Under the pieces are notes generated by a model. The model was given only the letters and a program-made list of their open reading frames with translations, made no database searches and was not told where the DNA came from. Of a DNA stretch of 37,418 bases, positions 1 to 8,900 are shown piece by piece. This DNA comes from Streptomyces sp. UW30 (lineage in GTDB: Bacteria; Actinomycetota; Actinomycetes; Streptomycetales; Streptomycetaceae): positions 1,478,529-1,515,946 of the forward strand of contig NZ_RDBN01000037.1 of the NCBI RefSeq assembly GCF_008042075.1, read 5' to 3'. The number at the start of each line of letters is the position of its first letter. Positions within the stretch are counted from its first letter, which is position 1. Position numbers and translations under genes: made by a program.

Positions 1-216
1 GGGACCGGCTCGGACACGAGCAGCAGTGGATCCGGCTGGACCTGCCCGCGGCGGGCGGCTTCGGGGCCCCGCGGGTCCGGTTCCGCAACGCGCTGCTGGG
101 CCAGGTCATCCTCGCCTACGCCTGGAATCTGCTCGACGGCCGCCGTGACGCCGTCCTCGACTGGCTTCGTCAGCTGCTGAGCCATCGTGACCTGGACGTG
201 CGTGCCCGGGCCGCGG
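1..216 (-). repeat. Inverted copy of bases 2496-2711 at the window edge
   Basis: Read on the plus strand, bases 1-216 are identical, base for base, to the reverse complement of 2496-2711, which lies inside the P-loop gene. Identity stops at base 217 (a against t), is followed by six more matching bases (218-223), and then ends. The block therefore carries part of the P-loop gene in the opposite orientation, 2.3 kb from the intact copy. The junction sits in a GC-rich CCGCGG stretch. It could be a real inversion-duplication, but a fold-back assembly or library artefact at a contig end is at least as likely. Confidence 0.9.
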
Positions 217-1613
217 ACGCGGCTCACCCTCGGCGCGGTGTCGTCGCTGCGACGGTCAGTGCGTCCGCCGCTGTCCCGGTCCGTGCCGCCGTCGCCGCGA
301 CGGTCGCCGGTGGCGCGGTCGGAGCGGTGGTCGTCACCCGTCCTCCCGGCGCCTTCCCTCTCCCTGTCGGCCGTCGGCTCCCGCCAGGGCCGTGTTCTGC
401 CGCTGTCCTCGGCGCGGCCGGCCGGGGCGTCCGCGCGGCGTTCCGTCGACCGGGCGTCCGCGCGGCGTTCCGTCGACCGGGCGTCCGCCCGTCCGCCGAA
501 GGCTCCCGGCAACGGTTCGTCTGCGGGCGGCCCGGCAGGTGGTCCGGCGGGCGCGGAGCCGGAGCGCCGGCCGCCGGAACCGGACAGCCGCGAACGGGGC
601 GTACCCCCTTCGTCCCGCGGCCGCGTGCGGTCCGTGTCGAAGTCCGAACCGTCGTCGTACCGCTCCCGGAGGACCTCGCCCTTGAGCGGTTCGGGTTCCC
701 GGTCCCGCAGGTCCCGGTCGTCGCCGTCGCCGCCGGGTTCCAGGGCCCGCGCGAGGGTGCCGCGCAGGCGCCCGCGTCGGGTGGCTGTCTCGAACAGGCC
801 GTCACCGTCCCTGAGCACTTCGTCCAGGACGGCCCGCTCCAGCTCCGCCTGTTCGAAGGGCTCCCGGTCGGCGTCGCCGCGTTCCAGGATCATGCGCATC
901 ACCTCGCGCCGGACCTCCCGCTTCTCCGCCTCGCCCTTCTCGATCCAGGCCAGGGCGGCGCGCGGGCCCTCCTTCTCCATGATCCCGGCGATCAGACCGT
1001 CGACGCCCTCCTCGCGGATCATGTCCAGGTGCCGCTTGCGGCGCATGCCCTCCAGCCGTGTCTCGCGCACGACGTCCCGGAACTCCCGCCCGCTGGCGGC
1101 GATCTCGTCCTCGTCGACGAGGAGTTCGATCTGCAGGTTGCGCAGCCGGATCGCGTCGTCGCCGCTGAACCCGGCCAGCGCGGCGTTCAGCGCCATCTCG
1201 GCCTCGTGGAACTCGGCGATGTCGTAGTCCCGGGCGACCGAGCGCATCGTCTTGCGCAGAAAGCCGTAGAGCGCGCCGCTCATGTCACGGATCCCGCGGG
1301 CGACCACCTCGGCGGGGTCGGCGACCCGGCACACGAGGTCCACCCGGCTGCGGAAGGAGAACGTGGGATCGCGGCTGAGCAGCGGGATGTCCAGGATCAG
1401 CCGGTGCTCCGCCATGTCGACCGTGAACACACTGAGGTAGGCCCCGAACCGTGACGAGGGTATTTCCTCGCCGCTGCGGACCGTCAGCGAGGGACCGCTG
1501 TCCCGGACGAGAACCAGGGCCCGGCCGGGAGCCGGTGGCCGCAACGGGTTCACCAGCCGCCACTTGGGGACGTCGTCGATGCTCAGGACCGGGTCGTAGG
1601 TCTGCTCCTCCAT
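1..1613 (-). CDS. SPFH/band-7-like protein with charged tail, 3' end disrupted
   Basis: The start is the ATG at 1613, preceded by a GGGGAGA ribosome site 52 bases after the P-loop gene. The frame stays open to the window edge. Roughly residues 30-190 follow the SPFH (stomatin/prohibitin) pattern: beta strands, a segment beginning RDPTFSFRSRVDLVCRV, then a helix and a strand reading LRNLQIELLVDE. Helical, charged residues follow to about 300, and then a long low-complexity tail rich in R, D, G and S with a nine-residue tandem repeat. From about base 217 leftwards the frame reads antisense through the inverted repeat, so the last ~70 codons are not genuine and the true C-terminus is missing. 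SPFH proteins usually scaffold membrane complexes. The domain call is from pattern only; the operon position suggests it works with the two upstream genes. Confidence 0.6.
   Translation of the reverse strand, partial: MEEQTYDPVLSIDDVPKWRLVNPLRPPAPGRALVLVRDSGPSLTVRSGEEIPSSRFGAYLSVFTVDMAEHRLILDIPLLSRDPTFSFRSRVDLVCRVADPAEVVARGIRDMSGALYGFLRKTMRSVARDYDIAEFHEAEMALNAALAGFSGDDAIRLRNLQIELLVDEDEIAASGREFRDVVRETRLEGMRRKRHLDMIREEGVDGLIAGIMEKEGPRAALAWIEKGEAEKREVRREVMRMILERGDADREPFEQAELERAVLDEVLRDGDGLFETATRRGRLRGTLARALEPGGDGDDRDLRDREPEPLKGEVLRERYDDGSDFDTDRTRPRDEGGTPRSRLSGSGGRRSGSAPAGPPAGPPADEPLPGAFGGRADARSTERRADARSTERRADAPAGRAEDSGRTRPWREPTADREREGAGRTGDDHRSDRATGDRRGDGGTDRDSGGRTDRRSDDTAPRVSRVRGPGTHVQVTMAQQLTKPVEDGVTAAVEQIPGVGEDDLAQQRVAEPDPRGPEAARRGQVQPDPLLLVSEPV
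427..480 (-). repeat. 27-bp tandem repeat, two copies, in the tail of the SPFH-like gene
   Basis: Bases 427-453 and 454-480 are identical 27-mers beginning GCGTCCGCGCGG, followed by a partial third copy. They code for two copies of the nine-residue unit RSTERRADA, so the repeat is in frame and could expand or contract without a frameshift. Confidence 0.9.
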
Positions 1614-1665
1614 GTCTCCCCCTCTCTTTCCAGTGCTGTTGCGAATGCCGGTGGTACGAGGCCGC

Positions 1666-4002
1666 TCACCTGGAGCGGTCGAGCGTGCGCAGCAGGCGGG
1701 CGGCTCCCGCCGAAGGCCTCTCGCGGTCGCGGGCCCACTTGTCCAGCCACCACGTCAGCCGCTCGCGGTGCCGACCGGGCCGGCGGGCCACGGACAGCAG
1801 CAGTGCCTCGACGGCGTCCAGGGAACCGGGGGACTTGACCGCGAAGTCGTCGATCCACTTGTGCAGCGCGTCCAAGGCGGCGTCCTGCACCGGGCGCCGG
1901 GCCAGGGCACGCGCCCACAGCTCCGCCAGCCGCTCACGGTGGCGAGGCAGCTCGGTCAGGAGAACAGGCACGCCCGGCACCCGGGCGTGTCCGCTGCCGC
2001 CGACGTCGAGGACCGGTGCCTCGTACGGCTGGGAGACGGCGAACACGAACGCCGACAGCGACTTGACGACCATGGGGGACAGGTCCTGCGGCTCGGACCA
2101 CTCCAGGTAGGCGTCTAGCACCGCGGAGCTCTGCCCCTGGTGGATGAGGTGGACGCCGCCCCATGCCACGGACGGCAGCGTGCCCCAGTCGTCCTCCCGG
2201 TCCAGCGCACTGCGCAACACGGCCACGGCCCGCCCGGGCGCCGTACGGCCGAGCAGCCCGCCGACCGCGTTGGCCGCCGTCCCCGCCAGACGGCGCTGGT
2301 AGGCGGAGGCGTCGCCGCGCGCCCACCGGTGCAGCACTTCCCACACCGCCTCCGCCGTCTCCGGGCGGCTTCCCGCCACACTGAGCGCGGTGGCGGCGGC
2401 CTGCCGGAGCGGCCAGGACGTACTGCCGGCCCACGTCGTCAGGAACCGGTGCACCGCATGGTGCGGATCGGCGAGCGCCAGCACGCCCGCCGCGACCGCG
2501 GCCCGGGCACGCACGTCCAGGTCACGATGGCTCAGCAGCTGACGAAGCCAGTCGAGGACGGCGTCACGGCGGCCGTCGAGCAGATTCCAGGCGTAGGCGA
2601 GGATGACCTGGCCCAGCAGCGCGTTGCGGAACCGGACCCGCGGGGCCCCGAAGCCGCCCGCCGCGGGCAGGTCCAGCCGGATCCACTGCTGCTCGTGTCC
2701 GAGCCGGTCCCCGAACCGCACGTCGGGTGGGGCGGGTTCGGGCTCGCTGAGGGCCGCCCGCAGCTTCATCGCGGCGTCCGCGACGGTGAGGTAGCCGCAC
2801 TCCTCCAGCACGGCAGCGGCCAGCGCGAACGCCACGGCGTCCGGGGCGCCGTACTGGTTGAACCAGGCGCGCACCTGCTCACTGGGGTCCCGCAGCTGGG
2901 CCACGGCAGCGGCCACATCGGCGTCGGCGCGGATCACGGAGGCCAGCCGAGCCGCGTTGCGGGCCGAGGGCTGCTCGCGCAGGGCGGTTGTGGCGCCGGT
3001 GCGCTCGAGCAGCGAGCGGAGGTCGGCGCAGGCGTCCGCGCCGCCGCTGTGACCGAGGACCCGGCGTTCGACGACGGCCAGCGGGTCCACGGGAGTGAGC
3101 GCGTGCCGGGCCACCTGGTCGCCTCCCGGGCCGCTCGCGAGGACCTCCAGGTCGTGTCCACCGGTCAGGACCAGGAAACAGCCGGTGGCGCGCAGCGTGG
3201 CGACCACCGCGGCCCACTGTGCCGTCCCGTGGGAGTGCCCGCTGAGGAAGGCAGAGGCGAACTTCTCGACGGCGGCGGACCCGTCGTCGAGCGCTGCCAG
3301 GTACCCCGAGTGCTTCACCGGCGGGTCCCAGCCCACCTCCAGCACGGCGGCGGGGGTCAGTAGCCGGTGGCAGCCCGCCCCGCCGCCGTCCATGGCCAGG
3401 GCCTCCCCGAGCAGGTTCACCGCTGCGGCTTCCCGGCCGCTTCCGGGCGCACCGGTGAGCACGAGCACCCGCCGCTCGCACAGGGCATCCAGCGCCTCGC
3501 CGTAGGCCTCGGGCGCGACGAACAGTTCGGTGTGGTCGGCGATGTCGGCCGCGTCCATGGCCAGCACGGACACACCGCCCGGCCGCGGCCCGCCGGCACG
3601 GGCGCCGCCGGCGTGGAAGCCCCCGCCGAAGCTCACGTCCGCGTTGAAGAGAGCGAGCGTACCGATGCGGGTACCGGAGGCGTCGGCGCTCAGCCGGCGG
3701 GCGATCTCGTCGGCGATGGCCCCGGCACGCAGGGCTTCGGACCGCTCGGCGTCGTCACGCCCGTACCCCTCGGCCAGCGAAAGCAGCGCGTCCTTCTCGC
3801 TGACCGGCCCGTCGTGCACCTCGGCATCCGTCCGCGGTGACTCGGTGCCGGGGGTCTCGACGTCCTTCTTCGGCTCCGCCGCGTCCTCGTCGACGGCGGC
3901 CCGCTTGGTGTCTTCCTTGTTCTTGCCTCGTGGCGGATCGTCTCTGCGGTCCCCCGTACCGGCTCCGGGCCGGGCACTCTCGGGGGAGCTGTCCTCGCTC
4001 AT
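1666..4002 (-). CDS. NLR/STAND-like protein: disordered N-terminus, FN motif, degenerate P-loop, HEAT-like repeats
   Basis: This is a 778-residue protein. Residues 1-70 are charged and probably disordered; 70-108 are helical. Residues 119-129 read FNADVSFGGGF, followed by a Gly-rich linker. A P-loop-like domain starts near 165, with VLVLTGAPGSGRE at 179-191. The Walker A lysine and Ser/Thr are replaced by R190 and E191, so ATP hydrolysis may be lost. A hydrophobic strand, CFLVLTGGHD, follows further on. Roughly from residue 470 there are alanine-rich helical pairs resembling HEAT repeats (for example HRDLDVRARAAVAAGVL). The layout of motif, NTPase and repeats resembles bacterial NLR-type receptors. 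The upstream neighbour, 144 bases away, is a small protein that shares the FN motif, which suggests an effector-receptor pair. I do not recognise a named family; the function is inferred. Confidence 0.7.
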   Translation of the reverse strand: MSEDSSPESARPGAGTGDRRDDPPRGKNKEDTKRAAVDEDAAEPKKDVETPGTESPRTDAEVHDGPVSEKDALLSLAEGYGRDDAERSEALRAGAIADEIARRLSADASGTRIGTLALFNADVSFGGGFHAGGARAGGPRPGGVSVLAMDAADIADHTELFVAPEAYGEALDALCERRVLVLTGAPGSGREAAAVNLLGEALAMDGGGAGCHRLLTPAAVLEVGWDPPVKHSGYLAALDDGSAAVEKFASAFLSGHSHGTAQWAAVVATLRATGCFLVLTGGHDLEVLASGPGGDQVARHALTPVDPLAVVERRVLGHSGGADACADLRSLLERTGATTALREQPSARNAARLASVIRADADVAAAVAQLRDPSEQVRAWFNQYGAPDAVAFALAAAVLEECGYLTVADAAMKLRAALSEPEPAPPDVRFGDRLGHEQQWIRLDLPAAGGFGAPRVRFRNALLGQVILAYAWNLLDGRRDAVLDWLRQLLSHRDLDVRARAAVAAGVLALADPHHAVHRFLTTWAGSTSWPLRQAAATALSVAGSRPETAEAVWEVLHRWARGDASAYQRRLAGTAANAVGGLLGRTAPGRAVAVLRSALDREDDWGTLPSVAWGGVHLIHQGQSSAVLDAYLEWSEPQDLSPMVVKSLSAFVFAVSQPYEAPVLDVGGSGHARVPGVPVLLTELPRHRERLAELWARALARRPVQDAALDALHKWIDDFAVKSPGSLDAVEALLLSVARRPGRHRERLTWWLDKWARDRERPSAGAARLLRTLDRSR
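2496..2711 (+). repeat. Partner of the inverted repeat at 1-216
   Basis: This segment codes for part of the helical-repeat region of the P-loop protein, in an uninterrupted reading frame, so it is the original copy. The inverted copy at 1-216 lacks the rest of that gene. Confidence 0.9.
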
Positions 4003-4146
4003 GTTCTGGTCTTTTCGGCCTTCGGATCAGCAGTGTTGTCGGTGCACGGAACGTGCGCGCGCGTGCGGATCGGGACGCGGGGAAGGCGGACGTGTCGACG
4101 CCGGACCGGACGGTCCCGGCCGATACGGCTCACGACGTCGGTGGTG

Positions 4147-4545
4147 CTACGACGTCGTCCAGTTCCCCTGAACTTCGACCTTGCCGTTGAACACCTGGGC
4201 GTTCTTGATCAGCCCCGCACTGATCTGCGGACCGGACCGGCCCTGCGCGGCGACGGCCTCGTCGACCAGCTTGCGGATCTCCGCCTCGAAATCCGAGTCG
4301 AGCATCATGTGCCCGGCGAGCTGCCGCTGAAGGTCCTGTTGAGCGTTCTCGTCGTCGGGGGAGCCGGTCACCTGCTCCAGGGCCTGCTCCGCTGCCGCGT
4401 TGCCACGGAACCGTGCGCGGATCCGCTCCACCAGGCGGGCACCTCCGGCCCAGCCCGAGCGGCCGGCCTCCTGCCCCGCACTCTCCAACGCTCCCTTGAC
4501 CACGAGCGCCACACCTGCCGCTGCGACGGCCGTCACTGGATCCAT
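4147..4545 (-). CDS. Small Bell/HeLo-like effector candidate with C-terminal amyloid-like motif
   Basis: This is a 132-residue protein with an ATG start preceded by GGGGGAA. Residues 2-20 are hydrophobic (beginning MDPVTAVAAAGVALVVKGAL), and 35-103 are predicted helices with charged faces. The C-terminus reads NAQVFNGKVEVQGNW (115-129). Many Streptomyces proteins start MDPVT with a hydrophobic helix and end in a short motif such as VQxGxxN. Such proteins have been described as bacterial Bell-domain, pore-forming effectors with amyloid signalling motifs. Here residues 119-129, FNGKVEVQGNW, align with FNADVSFGGGF of the next gene in the operon. I infer a cell-death or membrane-acting effector triggered by motif templating. 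The assignment rests on pattern and layout, not on a database hit. Confidence 0.6.
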   Translation of the reverse strand: MDPVTAVAAAGVALVVKGALESAGQEAGRSGWAGGARLVERIRARFRGNAAAEQALEQVTGSPDDENAQQDLQRQLAGHMMLDSDFEAEIRKLVDEAVAAQGRSGPQISAGLIKNAQVFNGKVEVQGNWTTS

Positions 4546-4810
4546 GCCGTTCCCCCGAAGTCCTGCCTGAACAGGGGAGAAACTGTAGGGCGGCGTCTGC
4601 CGGACCCGGAGTGCTTCTTCTCACTATGGCTGGAATGTGTCGCTTCCTGATCGGGATGCGGCCAGGATCGCTCGGTTCCGTTCCGCTTCCTGATCGGTTC
4701 CCCCGGGTGTCGTGGGGCAGTCGGCCCGACGGCACAGGTGCAGTCGGGTGCGGGACGATAACGGGAGTAACCGCCCGTGCTGTCAGACCCGGCCGTTAGT
4801 CTCGGGGATC
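4546..4810. promoter_or_regulatory. Divergent intergenic region between the conflict-like operon and sbcD
   Basis: These 265 bases contain no gene. They must hold the promoters of the minus-strand operon and of sbcDC. A 14-base direct repeat, CGCTTCCTGATCGG, occurs at 4641-4654 and 4684-4697, 43 bases apart start to start; it could be an operator, but nothing identifies the factor. A TAGTCT element lies about 8 bases before the sbcD start and could be a -10 box only if the transcript is nearly leaderless. Confidence 0.4.
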
Positions 4811-5974
4811 ATGAGACTGCTGCACACTTCCGACTGGCATCTCGGCAGGGCGTTCCACCGGGTCAACATGCTCGGTGCCCAGGCCGGGTTCATCGGGCAC
4901 CTCGTCGCGACCGTGCGCGAGCGCGGCGTCGACGCCGTGGTCGTGTCGGGAGACGTGTACGACCGGGCGGTGCCGCCGCTCGCCGCGGTCGAGCTGTTCG
5001 ACGACGCCCTGCACCGGCTCGCCGACCTCGGTGTGCCGACGGTGATGATCTCCGGGAACCATGACTCGGCACGTCGGCTCGGCGTGGGAGCGGGGCTGAT
5101 CGGCCGCGCGGGTATCCATCTGCGGACCGAGCCGTCGGCGTGCGGCACGCCGGTCGTACTCCAGGACGACTTCGCAGACGTCGCCTTCTACGGTCTGCCC
5201 TATCTCGAACCCGCCCTGGTGAAGGACGAGTTCGGCGTCGAGAAGCCCGGGCACGAGGCCGTGCTCGCCGCCGCCATGGACCGCGTGCGCGCCGACCTCG
5301 CCACGCGCGCGCGTGGCACCCGGTCGGTCGTCCTGGCGCACGCCTTCGTCACCGGCGGCCAGGCCAGCGACAGCGAGCGGGACATCACGATCGGCGGGGT
5401 GGCCGCGGTGCCCGCCGGGGTCTTCGACGGCGTCGACTACGCGGCGCTCGGCCATCTGCACGGCTGCCAGACCATCACCGAGCGCGTCCGCTACTCGGGT
5501 TCTCCGCTGCCGTACTCGTTCTCGGAGGCCGACCACCGCAAGAGCATGTGGCTCGTCGACCTGGACGCCGAGGGCGCGGTCACCGCCGAGCGCGTCGACT
5601 GCCCGGTGCCCCGCGCGCTGGCCCGGATCCGGGGCACGCTGGAGGAGCTGCTCGCCGATCCCGGGCTCACCCGGCACGAGGAGGCGTGGATCGAGGCGAC
5701 GCTCACGGACGCGGTGCGCCCGGCGGACCCCATGGCCCGCCTCGCCGAACGCTTCCCGCACACGCTCAGCCTCGCCTTCGCCCCCGAGCGGGCGCCGGAG
5801 GATCCCGACGTGTCGTATGCGCAGCGGCTCGCGGGCCGCAGCGATCAGGAGATCGCGGAGGACTTCGTGGCGCATGTGCGCGGGGCCGGTCCCGACGAGC
5901 ACGAGCAGGGCGTGCTGCGGGACGCATTCGATGCCGTACGGGCGGACGAGACCGTGCGGGAGGTGGCGCGGTGA
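4811..5974 (+). CDS. sbcD: Exonuclease subunit SbcD
   Basis: This is the nuclease subunit (387 residues) of the SbcCD (Mre11-Rad50 type) complex, which cuts hairpins and processes double-strand ends in the cytoplasm. Metallophosphoesterase motifs are present in order: SDWHLGR near the N-terminus, GDVYDRA, GNHDS, AHAFVTGG and GHLHGCQ. The start at 4811 gives the family-typical MRLLHTSDWHLGR; longer in-frame extensions upstream do not resemble SbcD. The stop overlaps the sbcC start (GTGA), so the two are translationally coupled. Confidence 0.95.
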   Translation: MRLLHTSDWHLGRAFHRVNMLGAQAGFIGHLVATVRERGVDAVVVSGDVYDRAVPPLAAVELFDDALHRLADLGVPTVMISGNHDSARRLGVGAGLIGRAGIHLRTEPSACGTPVVLQDDFADVAFYGLPYLEPALVKDEFGVEKPGHEAVLAAAMDRVRADLATRARGTRSVVLAHAFVTGGQASDSERDITIGGVAAVPAGVFDGVDYAALGHLHGCQTITERVRYSGSPLPYSFSEADHRKSMWLVDLDAEGAVTAERVDCPVPRALARIRGTLEELLADPGLTRHEEAWIEATLTDAVRPADPMARLAERFPHTLSLAFAPERAPEDPDVSYAQRLAGRSDQEIAEDFVAHVRGAGPDEHEQGVLRDAFDAVRADETVREVAR

Positions 5975-8900
5975 GGCTGCACCGCCTCGACATGACGGCG
6001 TTCGGACCGTTCGGCGGCTCCCAGACCGTCGACTTCGACACACTGTCCCTGTCCGGCCTCTTCCTGCTGCACGGACCGACCGGCGCCGGCAAGACCTCCG
6101 TCCTGGACGCCGTCTGCTACGCGCTCTACGGCTCCGTGCCCGGCGCCCGGCAGAGCGGCCAGGGCATGACCCTGCGCAGCGACCACGCCGAGGCCGGCAC
6201 CCGCACCGAGGTCCGCCTCGAACTGACCGTCGCGGGACGCCGGTTGGAGGTCACACGCCAGCCGCCCTGGGAGCGCCCCAAGAAGCGCGGCTCGGGCACC
6301 ACGCTCGACAAGGCGCAGAGCTGGCTGCGCGAGTACGACGTGCAGCCCGGCTCCTGGAAGGACCTCAGCCGCTCGCACCAGGAGATCGGCGAGGAGATCA
6401 CCCAGCTGCTCGGCATGAGCCGCGAGCAGTTCTGCCAGGTCGTGCTGCTGCCGCAGGGCGACTTCGCGCGCTTCCTGCGCGCCGACGCGGAAGCCCGCGG
6501 CAAGCTGCTGGGGCGCCTCTTCGACACCCACCGCTTCGCCGAGGTCGAGAAGCGTCTCGCCGAGCGCCGCCGTGGCGCCGAGGCCCAGGTGCGGGAGGGC
6601 GACGCCGCGCTGCTGGCCGATGCGCACCGCATGCAGCAGGCGGCGGGCGACGCGATGCGGTTGCCCGAACTCGCACCGGGCGAGCCGGGCCTCGCCGAGG
6701 CCATCCTGGGCGCCGCGGCCGTCGCCCGCAGCACCGCCCGAGAGCAGCTCACCATCGCCCACTGCGGCCTCCTGGCCGCCGAGTCCGCGCAGGCAGCCGC
6801 CGAGCGTGCGCTGGCCGACGTACGCGAAGTGGCCCGCCTGCAGGGGCGGTTCGCCGAGGCGCGGGAGCGGGCCCGGCTGCTGGAGGAGCGGGCCGACGCC
6901 CACCGTCAGGCACAGGCGCGCATGGAGCGCGGCCGCAAGGCCGAGGTGGTGGCACCCGCTCTGGAGCTGCGGGAGGCGGCCGACGCCGAGCACCGGCAGG
7001 CGGCCACGGCACAGGTACACGCGCGTGAGCTGCTGCGGGGTGCGTTCGCAGACGCCGGTGATTCCCAGGCGCAGGGCGCTTTCGCCGATGCCGGTGCGGT
7101 GGGGCTCGCCACCGCCGCCCGCCGGGTCGCCGAGGAGCTGGGCGGGCTCGAATCGGCCCGTCGCGGCGAGCGGCGGCTGGCCGAACTCGTCGATGAGCGT
7201 GCGCAGTTGGACCGTCAGGAGCGCGCCGACGACGATGTCCGGCTGGAGGCGGAGGCCTGGCTCGGCGAGTGGGAGGAGACCCGCGTCGCGCTCCAGACGC
7301 GCATCGAGTCCGCGCAGGACGCCGCGAACCGCGCCGACCAGCTGGCCGAGCGGCGCGAGCCCGCGCGGCAGCGGCTCGCCGCCGCTCGGATGCGCGACCA
7401 GCTGGCCGCCGACACGGACACGGCGGCCCGACAGGCGACCGAGGCCCAGGACCAGGCGCTCAAGGCCAGGGCACACTGGCTGGACATCAAGGAACAGCGC
7501 CTGAACGGCATCGCCGCCGAGCTCGCCGCGCAGCTCCGGGACGGCGAACCCTGCGCGGTCTGCGGAGCCGTCGACCACCCCGCACCCGCCCGCAAGGACG
7601 TCGGCCACGTCGACAGGGCGGCGGAGGAGCGCGCACAGGCCGCCTACCAGCAGGCGGAGGAGCGGCACGCAGAGGCCGAACGCCGCCTGGGCGTCGTACG
7701 GGAAGCCCTGGCCGCGGCCACCGCCGAGGCCGGTGACATGCCGACAAGTCGACTCGCCGAGGCGGCCGACGAGTTGGAGCGGCTCTACACCCAGGCCCGC
7801 CGGGACGCCTCCGGGCTGCACTCCGCCCACGAGGAGCTGCGCCGCGCCGAGGCGGAACACGACCAACGCACCGCGGCCCACCAGCAGGCGGAGGTCCGGG
7901 CCGCCGCGCGGATCGGCCATCGCGAGCGACTGGACCGGGAGAAGGCCACCCTGGAAGCGGAGTTGGCCGAGGCGCGCGGCGCCGCCGAGAGTGTGGCCGC
8001 GCGGGCGGGGCAGCTGGAGCGGCAGGCCGCGCTGCTCACCGAGGCCGCCGACACCGCACGTGCCGCGGAGGACACCGCCCAGCGGCTCAAGACCGCCGAC
8101 GCCCGCCTCGCCGACGCCGCCTTCCGCGCGGGCTTCGACACCCCGCAGGCCGCGGCCGCCGCGCTCCTCGACGACGGCGCCCACCGCGACCTGCAACGAC
8201 GGCTGGACGCCTGGCAGTCCGAGGAGGCCGCCGTCCGCGCCGTCCTCGCCGAGGCCGACACGGCTGCCGCCGCCCAGCAGCCGCCCGCCGACCTCATGAG
8301 CGCCGAGCACGCCGCCTCCGCCGCCGCCCGGCGGACCCGTGACGCCGCCTCCACGCGCGACGCGGCCGCCCGCCGCTGCACCGAACTCGACCGGCTGTCC
8401 GCGCGCGCGGCCACCGCCGTACGCCAACTCGCCCCGCTGCGCACGGAGTACGACCGCGTGGCCCGCCTCGCCGGGCTCACCTCGGGCACCTCGGCGGACA
8501 ACGAACGCAAGATGCGCCTGGAGTCGTACGTGCTGGCGGCCCGTCTGGAACAGGTCGCCGCCGCCGCGACCGTACGGCTGCGGCGCATGTCCTCCGGCCG
8601 CTACACCCTGGTCCACTCCGACGACCGCACCGGCCGTGGCCGCAGCGGCCTCGGGCTGCACGTCGTCGACGCCTGGACCGGCCGCGAACGCGACACGGCG
8701 ACTCTGTCCGGCGGCGAGACCTTCTTCGCCTCCCTCGCCCTCGCCCTCGGCCTCGCGGACGTCGTCACCGACGAGGCCGGCGGTGTCCGCCTCGACACCC
8801 TCTTCATCGACGAGGGCTTCGGCAGCCTCGACGACCAGACCCTCGACGAGGTCCTCGACGTCCTCGACTCACTGCGGGAACGGGACCGCAGCGTGGGGAT

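Noticed and set aside
427..480. CRISPR-like repeat
   Set aside because: Only two adjacent 27-bp units without spacers, inside a coding tail; a coding tandem repeat.
198..1454. A long plus-strand frame over the SPFH-like gene
   Set aside because: Translation is low-complexity Ala/Arg/Val with no family pattern; the minus strand has a ribosome site, a clear start and domain-like sequence.
1..2711. Terminal inverted repeats of a transposon
   Set aside because: The repeat is coding sequence of the P-loop gene, no transposase lies between the copies, and no target-site duplication can be seen.
2140..3363. A 407-codon plus-strand frame across the P-loop gene
   Set aside because: Antisense shadow of the 778-residue protein; no motif seen.
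5845..8661. A 938-codon open frame antisense to sbcC
   Set aside because: Gln/Gly/Arg-rich translation with no domain; it is the expected shadow of a GC-rich coding strand, and SbcC motifs are intact on the other strand.
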